In this document: in pieces, positions 40,421 to 49,700 of the stretch | Position numbering within the stretch: the first letter of the stretch is position 1 | How the letters are laid out: each line of letters opens with the position of its first letter | Source of the DNA: SIG701 sp045544955 | GTDB taxonomy: Bacteria; Bacillota; Clostridia; Oscillospirales; CAG-272 | Direction: 5' to 3' | Assembly (NCBI GenBank): GCA_045544955.1 | Contig: JAZPZY010000005.1 | Location: forward strand, 36,261-100,260 | Length of the DNA: 64,000 bases | Program-made: the position numbers and the translations under genes | The notes under the pieces: model-generated | Databases searched by the model: none | Told to the model about the DNA's origin: nothing | Seen by the model: only the letters and a program-made list of their open reading frames with translations

Positions 40421-41356
40421 TCAGTTGCATTCCGCCACCAGCGGTCCGGCCAGTTCCTTCAGATAGAAAAGCTTACCGGGCAGCGTGGGCATAAAGGTGG
40501 AGGTCACGTTCATATCGGGGCCGTAGTGGAGCGTGGTGAGGAAGCTCATTCCCTGCCAGCCCATGCCCCGTCCCAGGGTGCCGTCACAGCCGCCGATGAT
40601 GGTATCCGCCTGCAAAAACAGGCCGGGGCCGATAGTATTGGCACGGCAAGGCACCAGCGTCGTACGGCTCTTGAAACTGGTCAGTGCGTTCTGCTCAATG
40701 GTGAGGGGATGCAGTTTGGCACCGATGCGGTACGGTGCGGCCTTCCATTCCTCCACGGTGTTGTAATCCTCCGCAAACTGGGGTTCCCAGAAAGCGATGT
40801 GGCACATTCTGCCGATGCCGAACACGAGAACCAGTTTTGCCCCTTCCGCCTTCAGTGCCGCAATTTTCGCAGGATAGGTGGGAAGGTTTTCCTTGGTAGC
40901 AAAATTACGCTGAGATTCGGGCACCGTCTTGTTCAGTTTATTAAACAGGGCCTCCCGCATGCTGTACTCAAAGGAAGCGGGGTTGTCGCTGGAGAGCGTG
41001 TTGCCGTCCGCATCCGCCCACTCGTCCATATTGAAGGTATATACGTGTGAGCAGTCCACGTCCCATTCGTTAAGGAAATAAGCGGCCCATTTATACATAC
41101 CCATGGGGCCTACAGGCAAAATCATGGCAAGCTTTTCGCCGCGGTCTTTTGCCGCTTTGATCTGCCGGGCGATCTCATGTCCCATAAGGGTATCGAACTC
41201 GTAGATATTGTCGCACTCCACAGGGGTAAAATCCTTATGCCAGAAATCCTCTCTTGCTACGCCCTTTTCGCAGCACGCATCCATCTTTGCAAGATCCCAT
41301 CCCTTGGGATAAAAGCCTTCCAGAAGGCTGCCTTTTACGGTAGATAAAAAGTCCAT
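40421..41356 (-). CDS. Glucosamine-6-phosphate deaminase/isomerase-like protein
   Basis: 311 residues from ATG 41356, with AAGGAA ahead. NagB-type signatures: LAMILPVGPMGMYKW near residue 80, YTFNMDEWAD near 110 (compare FNMDEY in NagB) and VFGIGRMCHIAFWEP near 175. It would convert an amino-sugar phosphate into the ketose phosphate plus ammonia, or isomerise a related sugar. The chain is longer than NagB (about 260), and the usual GxGxDGHIAFNEP is altered to GIGRMCHIAFWEP, so the substrate may differ. It is last in the four-gene operon. Confidence 0.82.
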   Translation of the reverse strand: MDFLSTVKGSLLEGFYPKGWDLAKMDACCEKGVAREDFWHKDFTPVECDNIYEFDTLMGHEIARQIKAAKDRGEKLAMILPVGPMGMYKWAAYFLNEWDVDCSHVYTFNMDEWADADGNTLSSDNPASFEYSMREALFNKLNKTVPESQRNFATKENLPTYPAKIAALKAEGAKLVLVFGIGRMCHIAFWEPQFAEDYNTVEEWKAAPYRIGAKLHPLTIEQNALTSFKSRTTLVPCRANTIGPGLFLQADTIIGGCDGTLGRGMGWQGMSFLTTLHYGPDMNVTSTFMPTLPGKLFYLKELAGPLVAECN

Positions 41357-41388
41357 ATCAAAATTCCTTTCTCGCTGATAATAATTCT

Positions 41389-42216
41389 TTACGCCTTGCC
41401 GGCACTGCCGAACAGACGCATTTTTTCCGTTACCACACGCTTTACGGCGTTCTTCGCGTCGGAGAACATGATCTCGTGATTGGCACTGGCGATATACGCT
41501 TCTCTGGCCGCCACGCACATTTCCGTGCAGATATTGATCTTGCGGATACCGTTTTCAATCGTATTCCGGAAATCCGTATCGGAAAGGCCGGATCCGCCGT
41601 GGAGAACGAGGGGTTTGTCCGACACTTCGTAGATCTGTGAAAGACGTCCGATATCCAGCACCGGCTTCACCTTATACTTGCCGTGTGCCGTGCCGATGGC
41701 AACGGCCAGAGCGTCCGTCCCGGAGCGATCGATGAAATCACGCACCTGATCCACACGGGTATACATTTCCTCAGCCCCGTCCTCGGTACCGCCTTCACCG
41801 CCTCCAACGTGGCCCAGCTCCGCTTCCACGCTGACACCCTTTGCATGAGCCATATCCGCAACGGTACGGGTATTTTTAATACTCTCCTCGTACGGCAGGG
41901 CACTGCCGTCGTACATAACGGAGGAGAATCCGGCGTTTACAGCCGCCCGAATCTTCTCGAAATCCGTGCCGTGATCAAAGTGGAGACAAACGGGAACGGA
42001 CGCTTTTTCGGCAATATAATTCATGACGAGCGCTGCGTATTCAAAGGGGATAAGAGGCAGATGTACCTCCGCTACGCCCAGAATCAAGGGGCTTCTCTCC
42101 TCCTCGGCCGCCTCAATAATGCCCCGTGCCATTTCCAGATTCAGCATATTGAACAGGCCGACGCCGTATTTTCTGTTTTCCGCATCCCGAAGGATCTCTT
42201 CCAGTGTGACTAACAT
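41389..42216 (-). CDS. Class II ketose-bisphosphate aldolase (GatY/KbaY/FbaA-like)
   Basis: 275 residues. Zinc site CLHFDHGTDFEK, the Glu of EAELGHVGGGEGG, GTAHGKYKVKP and the phosphate site LHGGSGLSDTDF are all present. It cleaves a ketose-1,6-bisphosphate, for example tagatose or fructose bisphosphate, into two trioses. ATG 42216 follows AAGGAGGAACATAC and overlaps the kinase gene by seven bases. Confidence 0.9.
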   Translation of the reverse strand: MLVTLEEILRDAENRKYGVGLFNMLNLEMARGIIEAAEEERSPLILGVAEVHLPLIPFEYAALVMNYIAEKASVPVCLHFDHGTDFEKIRAAVNAGFSSVMYDGSALPYEESIKNTRTVADMAHAKGVSVEAELGHVGGGEGGTEDGAEEMYTRVDQVRDFIDRSGTDALAVAIGTAHGKYKVKPVLDIGRLSQIYEVSDKPLVLHGGSGLSDTDFRNTIENGIRKINICTEMCVAAREAYIASANHEIMFSDAKNAVKRVVTEKMRLFGSAGKA

Positions 42217-43154
42217 GTATGTTCCTCCTTGAATTTTAATACATCTTCATAGCTTCTGGTGCCGGCCGTCGCTCCCGTGGCGGTAACGCACAGCGTCCCC
42301 GTTACGTTAGCAAATTCGCTGGCAAAGAGAGCGTCCTCGCCCCTTGCCATGGCCGCAAGAAAACCGGAGCAGAAGCTGTCACCGGCTCCCGTGGTATCCA
42401 CCACGCGAACGCCGTCAATGGTGGGAAACCTCTTCCCCACCGTCCATTCCTTCAAGCGAAGGTAGCTGCCCTTCTTTCCCAATTTGATGACGATATTGGA
42501 AGCTCCCCGTTTTTGGAGCACGTCCGCAATTTCATCCGGATCGGTGACGCCAGCGATCTGTACCGCCTCGTCAATACTGGGCATAAAGTAATCAATGTAC
42601 GCAAGGGACCGGTCAAGAATTTCGCCCCATCTTCCCTTTTCATCCCAGCACACGTCAAGGAAGGTGGTCTTGCCCATCTCCTTGCATCTTTTCAGAAACT
42701 CCATGGTCTCCTCGCCGTCAAACCGGTCAAGCAGAAATGTTCCCGTTACGAACACCAGATCTGCCTCGGCGATCACGTCAAAATCCACGTCGTCGATACC
42801 GAACGTACCGTTGGTTCCCACGCAGTGGAAGAATGACCGCTCGCCGCCCTCGTCGATCATCAGCACCGACGCGGAGGTCTGCACCTCTCCGTCCGTCTTC
42901 AGCCCGCGGGTATCCACCCCAGCCTCACGGAGCCGGTCACGGAGATACGTGCCGAACATATCCGCACCTACTTTGCCGATAATGCTGGCTTCCGTGCCCA
43001 TTTTTGCAAGATTTACAGCCGCTGTCATGGCGTTCCCGCCATTATGCAGGGTGATGCCGTCCACACGTTTCAGAACACCGTGTCCGGGATAGCCGTCCAC
43101 ACGCTCCACGATCACGTCGGCGACGAGAATTCCTACGCACGCAACCTTTTTCAC
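42210..43154 (-). CDS. PfkB-family carbohydrate kinase
   Basis: 314 residues from GTG 43154, which overlaps the deacetylase stop and has GAGGAG ahead; a longer upstream frame is a shadow. N-terminal motif ITLHNGGNAMTAAVNLAKMG and C-terminal catalytic motif VDTTGAGDSFCSGFLAAMAR are those of the PfkB/ribokinase family. It likely phosphorylates a sugar or sugar phosphate to the bisphosphate cleaved by the aldolase next door. Confidence 0.9.
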   Translation of the reverse strand: MKKVACVGILVADVIVERVDGYPGHGVLKRVDGITLHNGGNAMTAAVNLAKMGTEASIIGKVGADMFGTYLRDRLREAGVDTRGLKTDGEVQTSASVLMIDEGGERSFFHCVGTNGTFGIDDVDFDVIAEADLVFVTGTFLLDRFDGEETMEFLKRCKEMGKTTFLDVCWDEKGRWGEILDRSLAYIDYFMPSIDEAVQIAGVTDPDEIADVLQKRGASNIVIKLGKKGSYLRLKEWTVGKRFPTIDGVRVVDTTGAGDSFCSGFLAAMARGEDALFASEFANVTGTLCVTATGATAGTRSYEDVLKFKEEHTC

Positions 43155-43849
43155 GGCAGAAGTCTCCTCGTTACCATTCTGGGCCACACCGGCTCCTGCC
43201 GGAATGCTTCCGCATACCGCACGCCGCACTGCAGACCGCGGAACCGGGAGCAGGTTTCCACAAATTCCGAAAAATCGATATGATCGTGATCCAGCATCCA
43301 TTTCAACTGGCTCTCGTGGCAGGCAAGCATTTTCAGTTTCAGATCGATCTCCTCGCTGATATCCACGTACTCCGTGGGTTCAAAATGGACGCCGGCCAGA
43401 TGATCCATATAATACAGCGGAACCACGGCGGCTTTTCCCTGGGGGCCGTACTGAGGCACACTTGCCACAAAGGAAGCATCAAAAACCAGTTTCGATACCT
43501 CTCTGTGATCGCACATATAATCTGTAGGGCTGTGGGTGATGATGAAATCCGGCTGCGTGCGGATGATCAGCTCCGCAATTTTATCCCGCTGCTCTACCGA
43601 AGCACCGTTCGGCAGAAGATCCCCGATATCCATGGTGACAACATCTACGCCCGCCATAGCACCGGCACGCCGCGCCTCCTCGGCTCGCATCAGACGCAGT
43701 TCGTCCGGCTTAATTATTTCGTGTCCCATGTTTCCGTTGGCCACGTGACACGCCGTTACCTTATCGCCGCGCTTTACGCATTTGGCAAGCGTGCCGGAGC
43801 AGGCAATCTCAATATCGTCGGGATGACACCCGATGGCAAGTACGTTCAT
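43151..43849 (-). CDS. PIG-L family N-deacetylase (second)
   Basis: 232 residues. AIGCHPDDIEIACSGTLAK is the zinc motif and DYMCDHREVSKL supplies the second His pair. ATG 43849 has CGGAGGAATTAACAAGG upstream. As first gene of the operon it would deacetylate an N-acetylated amino sugar before the NagB-like, kinase and aldolase steps. It resembles bacillithiol-type BshB deacetylases in size, but the operon argues for sugar catabolism. Confidence 0.9.
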   Translation of the reverse strand: MNVLAIGCHPDDIEIACSGTLAKCVKRGDKVTACHVANGNMGHEIIKPDELRLMRAEEARRAGAMAGVDVVTMDIGDLLPNGASVEQRDKIAELIIRTQPDFIITHSPTDYMCDHREVSKLVFDASFVASVPQYGPQGKAAVVPLYYMDHLAGVHFEPTEYVDISEEIDLKLKMLACHESQLKWMLDHDHIDFSEFVETCSRFRGLQCGVRYAEAFRQEPVWPRMVTRRLLP

Positions 43850-43916
43850 CCTTGTTAATTCCTCCGTTTCGGATAGCGTAGAAAAAAGAATATTTTTGCG
43901 TGTTCCGCCGCAGTTA

Positions 43917-43945
43917 TTGCTTTTTCCTCTTATATATGATACAAT
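43917..43945 (+). promoter_or_regulatory. Promoter of the divergent AraC gene
   Basis: TTGCTT, a 17-base spacer and TACAAT on the plus strand in the 174-base gap between the deacetylase operon and the AraC gene. Confidence 0.55.
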
Positions 43946-44023
43946 ATTACCGTACTTTTGTATTTAACAAACGGTATGCTTTATTTGTCATTTATTCCAT
44001 TTTCTCAAAAAAAGGAGAGCCGC

Positions 44024-44902
44024 ATGGAATTTCAAACGCATCGTATAAAGCGTGAGATCGTCATAGACGGCTTCAACAGTATCTATTATTTTGAATTCGG
44101 CAAGGACTTCTCCCATCCGCCGGAGCGGCACGATTTCTGGGAGCTTGTGTACGTGGATTCGGGAAAGGTAAACGCGCTCTCGGCCGGCAAGGCACACACG
44201 CTTTCCCAGGGCGACGTGATTTTTCACCGTCCCACGGAAATGCACGCGCACGTTTCCAACGGCAAGGACCCCAACTGTATGCTGGTCGTTTCCTTCACCA
44301 CAGACAGTGAAGCCATGCACTTCTTCCACGGAAAAATTTTCACCACGGACAAGACGGAAAAAATGCTGCTGTCTCTGTTTACCGCCGAGGCAAAACGGGC
44401 ACTGGGCAAGATTCCCGACGATTACAAAAACCGCGATCCCCTTGATTTTTCCGGGGCGGAAGACGGTTCGTTTCAGCTTTTGGAATGTTACCTTACGGAA
44501 TTTCTGCTTACGCTCCGCCGGAGGGCAGCCGGCAGTGCGGACGCCGTAAAGATCAGCGAAACCTCCCGTAAGCTGACAGACAGTGCCACCGTGCGGCTGA
44601 TCGCTTCGTACCTTTCGGAAAATCTGTACACGCCCCTTACGCTGTCCGACGTGTGTGCAAAGTTTTATATAGGGAAATCCCAGCTGTGCAAACTCTTCCA
44701 CGAGTATACGGGCACCGGTCCCATGGAATATTATCACAGGCTGAAAATAGCAGAAGCCAAGCAGCTTCTGCTGTCCGGCGGGTATTCCGTCACCCGGGTG
44801 GCAGACGTTCTCGGATACTCCTCCATACATAATTTCTCCCGTGCGTTCAAAACTTCCGTAGGAATCTCCCCCACGGAGTATATGCGAAAAATTGCACCCT
44901 GA
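44024..44902 (+). CDS. AraC-family regulator of the amino-sugar operon
   Basis: 292 residues from ATG 44024 (AAAGGAGAGCCGC upstream). A cupin sensor (PPERHDFWELVYVDSGKVNA, GDVIFHRPTEMHAH) is followed by two HTH units (LSDVCAKFYIGKSQLCKLFH and VTRVADVLGYSSIHNFSRAF). The gene is divergent from the deacetylase-kinase-aldolase-isomerase operon, the typical place of a local activator. Confidence 0.92.
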   Translation: MEFQTHRIKREIVIDGFNSIYYFEFGKDFSHPPERHDFWELVYVDSGKVNALSAGKAHTLSQGDVIFHRPTEMHAHVSNGKDPNCMLVVSFTTDSEAMHFFHGKIFTTDKTEKMLLSLFTAEAKRALGKIPDDYKNRDPLDFSGAEDGSFQLLECYLTEFLLTLRRRAAGSADAVKISETSRKLTDSATVRLIASYLSENLYTPLTLSDVCAKFYIGKSQLCKLFHEYTGTGPMEYYHRLKIAEAKQLLLSGGYSVTRVADVLGYSSIHNFSRAFKTSVGISPTEYMRKIAP

Positions 44903-44967
44903 TAAAGTCATCACACCGTCCTGTTACACACCCAGACAGTCAAAGAAGCGGCTGTCTTTCGTGGCTT

Positions 44968-44996
44968 TTGAATAGTGAAATAATGTGTGATATAAT
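44968..44996 (+). promoter_or_regulatory. Promoter of the Imm26-nitroreductase gene
   Basis: TTGAAT, 17 bases, TATAAT, with ACGGAG and the ATG at 45030 downstream. Confidence 0.75.
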
Positions 44997-45029
44997 AAAT
45001 ATGGAAAGCGTAAAAAACGGAGAGTATAA

Positions 45030-46676
45030 ATGTTTGAACTGACAAATGAACAACGGAAATGCTTTGCTTTGCCTCCCGTGCTTGATTCGTGGCGCAGAAT
45101 AGAAGTAAAAGCAGGCCCACATGACAATTACGTTACGTATGCATTCCTCGACGGCAGAAAAATTATGAAAGTGATTCAGGTATCCGAAAAGCCCGGCTGT
45201 GAACTGTATACGGAATACAGTGTAGATCAGATGCTTTCAGAAGACGGTACAAAAATACTTCCCAAGACCGCAAAAGGAAAACCGCAGATTTTTTCCGCAC
45301 CGACTCTTGTCAGCAAAACACATATCGACATGTCCGTTATCTTCAGTAGCGGTTATATTGACATATACAATTATAACTCTGCGCAATCTTACTATATATC
45401 CACCTATAATTCTGACCCGCCAAAAAACCTGAACGATTTTTCCAAATGGGCAGAAGATTGGTGTGCTGCTACAGGGGATACAGAGCTGGCAGATATCCGC
45501 GCGTTTTCCGAACGCCAAAAAACACGTCAGAAATATAGGGAAGGAGATTTTTTCAGATTCAAAATAAACCGCCGTCTGTTCGGTTACGGACGTATCCTCG
45601 TTGATTACGAAAGCATGAGAAAAAAGGGCGTACCGTTTTGGGATATCTTTATGGGAAAACCTATCTGCGCGGCTGTTTATCATATCGCAACAGAACAGCC
45701 GGACGTAACGCCCGACCAGCTCGTACATCTGAAAATGCTGCCCTCACAAATGGTGATGGATAATATTTTCTACTATGGAGAGTGCGAAATAATCGGAAAT
45801 TTGCCCATTGCCGCCGATGAAGATAACTACACGATTCATTACGGAAAAAGCATCGACGCACGCAACACGAATTTTGTATATTACCAGTGCGGAAAGACCT
45901 TCGCCGCACTGGAAAATGCAGAGACATTGCATAAAGGCTTCAGAAACAACCAAATTGGAGTTCGCTTACAGGTACAGCTTCCTATACTGCAGAAGTGTAT
46001 ACAGGATAACTCCAACACCCCATATTGGGAAATGCTCTCCACATGGAAAGCCGATGGAGACCTAAGAAACCCGGCATTTCAAAAAGAACTGAATGAAATC
46101 AAAATACAGATGGGTATTAATATAGACAGCGAAAGGGATACATTTATGAACTTTACTGAAATCGCAGAAGCCCGGCAGTCCTGCCGCCGCTACGATCCCG
46201 ACCGGCCGGTGGAGCCGGAAAAAATTGAGCGGATCCTTGCCGCCGCCCGCCTCTCTCCCTCCGCCTGCAACGGCCAGCCGTACCTGATCACTGTATGCAA
46301 GGGCGAAGCGGCCAAAAAAGTGTCGAAAGCAACCCAGGGGATGGGCATGAACAAATTTGCCGCCGACGCCCCGGTGATGCTGGTGCTGTCGGAAATGCCG
46401 TACGTAAAAACGGCGGCACTGGGAGCCAAGATGAAGAAAAACGATTACCGATCCATTGACATCGGCATTGCGGCGGCGTACATTACGGCAGAAGCCACCG
46501 CTCAGGGCCTTGGCACCTGTATCCTCGGCTGGCTGAATGACGAAAAAATCCGGGAAATCTGCGGACTGGATTCGCCGGTACGCCTTGTGATCACGCTCGG
46601 CTATGCCGCAGCGGACGACACACTCCGGGAGAAGAAACGGAAAGAAATGGATGAGCTTGTAAAAACGGTGGAGTAA
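45030..46676 (+). CDS. Imm26-like immunity domain fused to a nitroreductase
   Basis: 548 residues in one open frame. Residues 1 to about 370 resemble Imm26-type immunity proteins, with the core KYREGDFFRFKINRRLFGYG RIL around residue 170; a second strand-rich repeat follows. From Met373 the sequence is a complete nitroreductase of about 176 residues: ARQSCRRYDPDRPVEPEKIE, AARLSPSACNGQPYLITVCK, and AEATAQGLGTCILGWLND near the FMN site. Codon 373 is an ATG with AAAGGGA eight bases before it, so the nitroreductase may also be made alone. A toxin gene is not seen next to it. The join may be a real fusion or a lost stop codon. Confidence 0.75.
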   Translation: MFELTNEQRKCFALPPVLDSWRRIEVKAGPHDNYVTYAFLDGRKIMKVIQVSEKPGCELYTEYSVDQMLSEDGTKILPKTAKGKPQIFSAPTLVSKTHIDMSVIFSSGYIDIYNYNSAQSYYISTYNSDPPKNLNDFSKWAEDWCAATGDTELADIRAFSERQKTRQKYREGDFFRFKINRRLFGYGRILVDYESMRKKGVPFWDIFMGKPICAAVYHIATEQPDVTPDQLVHLKMLPSQMVMDNIFYYGECEIIGNLPIAADEDNYTIHYGKSIDARNTNFVYYQCGKTFAALENAETLHKGFRNNQIGVRLQVQLPILQKCIQDNSNTPYWEMLSTWKADGDLRNPAFQKELNEIKIQMGINIDSERDTFMNFTEIAEARQSCRRYDPDRPVEPEKIERILAAARLSPSACNGQPYLITVCKGEAAKKVSKATQGMGMNKFAADAPVMLVLSEMPYVKTAALGAKMKKNDYRSIDIGIAAAYITAEATAQGLGTCILGWLNDEKIREICGLDSPVRLVITLGYAAADDTLREKKRKEMDELVKTVE

Positions 46677-46687
46677 TGAGAAATGGA

Positions 46688-46715
46688 AAGTGCCGCACGG
46701 CTGCGTGCGGCACTT
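46688..46715. terminator. Terminator between convergent nitroreductase and sialidase-like genes
   Basis: A 12-base stem AAGTGCCGCACG/CGTGCGGCACTT with a 4-base loop and CTTTTTATTT after it. Confidence 0.88.
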
Positions 46716-46723
46716 CTTTTTAT

Positions 46724-49700
46724 TTATCCCAATTTCTGTATCTCCGACGGAGCCGTCCCATGGGTTCCGATATTCTTTACAAGTATCCTGCCGGAATATC
46801 CTCCAAGATATACGGACGTGCCGCCGCAGAATTTCCACGTTTCGCCGCCGTCCAGAGAATAGATCATATCCGCCGAAACGCCGGTGAGCCAGCCGTCCTT
46901 ATACTCTGCTTCGGGCGTATCCGCTTTCGGCAGATCGGCAACTGTCTTTACACCGGAAACGGGGTGGTACAGATCGGCCACGTCCAAAATGAGAATCTTC
47001 GCATTGCTCTGCACGTAAACCGACCGCCCGTAGAACTGCACGGCCGCCCACGCACCGGATCCCTCGATCAGGTTCCGGATATTGCCGTAGCTGACGCCGT
47101 TGTCCGCCGATACGGCCATTGCCAGCGGATCCCGCTTTCCATTGTTCGTAGCAAACTCGTTATTCCACACGAGAAGGACGTCCTTCGTCTGAGGAATACG
47201 CACCACTACGTTTGTGGAACTGGGGGTAACGATTTCCGAAAGTGCGTGGGGCTGGGACCAGGTTTCACCACCGTCCGCCGAAACGGACTGATAGATCTTC
47301 CCTTCCTTGCGGGTGCGGAGCGTCATAAGCACCATGCCGTTTTCCATCTCTGCGGCAATGGGTTCCAGTGCCGCATTGGGCAGCGTTACCGCATTGCTGA
47401 GATTCCACGAACCACCGTCGTCATCCGAATACAGAACGAACGCAATAGAGCGATCCGAGCCGAAGGCATCGTCGGTATATACGGAATAATTCACGGGAAC
47501 GAGAATCCGTCCCGTGGAGAGACGGGTATACCGCATGCCGCTCGCCTGAATCGTATACGCATCAAATTCCTTGGAAATACACAGAGGCGAGGACCAGGTC
47601 CTGCCGTTGTCGTGAGATCGGCGTATGTAAATATTACAGATATTCCGGTTATTCTTTTCCGGTACGTTCAGATCTTTTTCCAGATAGATCACGCCCAGAT
47701 CGCCGTTTTCAAGGCGGATGTAGGAGCTGCAGCCCACGTTCAGTCCTGTCTCGTGAGTTTGCAGTTCGATCCAACTGTCGCTCCAGGTGTATCCGCCGTC
47801 GATAGACTGTATGGAAAGAGTGGGGGCCGCGTCAAAATCTCCGCCGCCGTCATCAAATCCCACGAAAGACATCACAAGCGTGCCGTCCTCACGTGTATAG
47901 AAGCCGCCGTCACCGGCACGGGCTCCCGTATAGGTATGGGTGTTGGTGACGCACTCCACGCTGGAGTACGCGGCGAGGCCGTCATACAGATTCACAAGCG
48001 TAATTTCTCCGCCGGAGATATTATGCAGCTTCAGATACCCGCATTTCACACTGTCAAAGGTAAGGCGGTATACGTCCCTTCCCTCTCGCTGATCCCGGCT
48101 TAGGATCACGTCAGTAATAGGGGAGTAGTCGCAGTTATCCAAACTGTAATAAAGGGCAAAGGCGTCGGTGGAAAGCCCGGATAGACCTTTCGCCGTGATC
48201 TCCACGGCTTCCACGTGAGAGTGAATCCCAAAGCTGACTCCGATGCTGTCTCCCTCGCAGAACAGGAAATTTTTATCCTTGCCGTCCGCCGTTTTGGCGT
48301 TCACTTCAAACGCCATGGCACCGGCATCGGGTGCGGTATCGTCTTTTTTATACATGGGCGTGCCGGCCAGTGCCCACTGCCGTGCAATTTTTCTTTCAGC
48401 ACGCACCGAGGCGGTAAGATCGTCCGCAGTGATGGAGGCCGGGGCATCGGTCTTTGAATAATTCACCTTGACGTACCGTGCGGTAACGCCTGAAAACTCG
48501 ATCAGTACCGCACTTACGCCGTTTTCCTTATAGAAATTCAGCGTATGGCCGTAAAGCTCTTTCCACGTTTTATTATCGTTGCTTTGCCACACGGAAATAT
48601 TGTCCTGCGTAAAGCCGCGTGCCGTTTCCTTATTTCCGGTGATGCGGATAGCGTTCACACGTTGGACGGTGCCCAGATCCACGCCGATGCTGTTTCGGCT
48701 GCTGTCAAAGGTAAAGGATTTCCCGTCTGCGGCGTAAGCGATAGAGCCGGTTCTCGGATCCGTATCCTTTGCAAGGTACATTACCTTTGCGTTTTCAATG
48801 ATCTCGGGCAGATACACGGCCGGTGCGGCTGCCTCTCCCCGCTGGGGCGTGGGAATAACGCCGTCGGATTTTATGCCGTACAGATCGACAATAGCCGCCT
48901 GTCCCCCTTCGGGAACGGTAATACGGACAGCGTCCACGTACAAAAACGGCTGATAATAGAGAGCCGTACCCGCAAGTTCTCCGTTTACACGGACGTTGAA
49001 ATAATCGGCGTTCCGCCCGTCCGGCAGATCTAGAGAAATTTCCGTCTTCTCCCCCGCTTTGATCACGCCGGGATCCGTGCATATGGTCCATAAATTATCC
49101 CGTTTGTAATACAGAGCACCGTTGTCACCGATTTTCAGAACAACGGCCGCGGTTTTCCCGCACAGTATCTCCAGCTGAATCCCCGAAGGGGTATCTGATT
49201 CCAGCGTGAAGCCGAACTTGCCGGCCATCGATTTCGCCGGCAGCGTACGCACGGCTTCGATACTACCCGCAAGGGAAAGCTTGCCGTCCGAAAGCGTATG
49301 GCTTCCCTCGCCCGTGAAAGACCAATCTTCCGTTTCCCCGTCAAAGGAATCGGCAAACGGATCGGTCATGGCTTTCATTTCGGTCTCGTATGCCCCGGTA
49401 AATGTGAGATTGTCAATAAAGTATTCGTCATCCGCTTTGGAACGGGATGCCGTGCCGAAAACGATGCGGTCAACCGTTTTCAAGCCGGGATCTATATCCG
49501 CAAGTTCCGCCGTAAGCTCCCCGTTCAGATACAGCTTGGCGCCGGTACCGGTAAAATCAATTTTTATATTGTACCATACGCCCGGCAAAAGCTCGGTAAT
49601 ATCGACAAACGTTTTTCCCGTATAATTGCGGAGCATGGGATAGGCATCGTCCGCCGTTACCTTTCGGATGCGGATATCGAACTTTCTGTCCTCGCCGGAT

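Noticed and set aside
43151..43849. Bacillithiol deacetylase BshB
   Set aside because: Size and motif agree, but no bshA or bshC is near and the gene heads a sugar kinase/aldolase operon.
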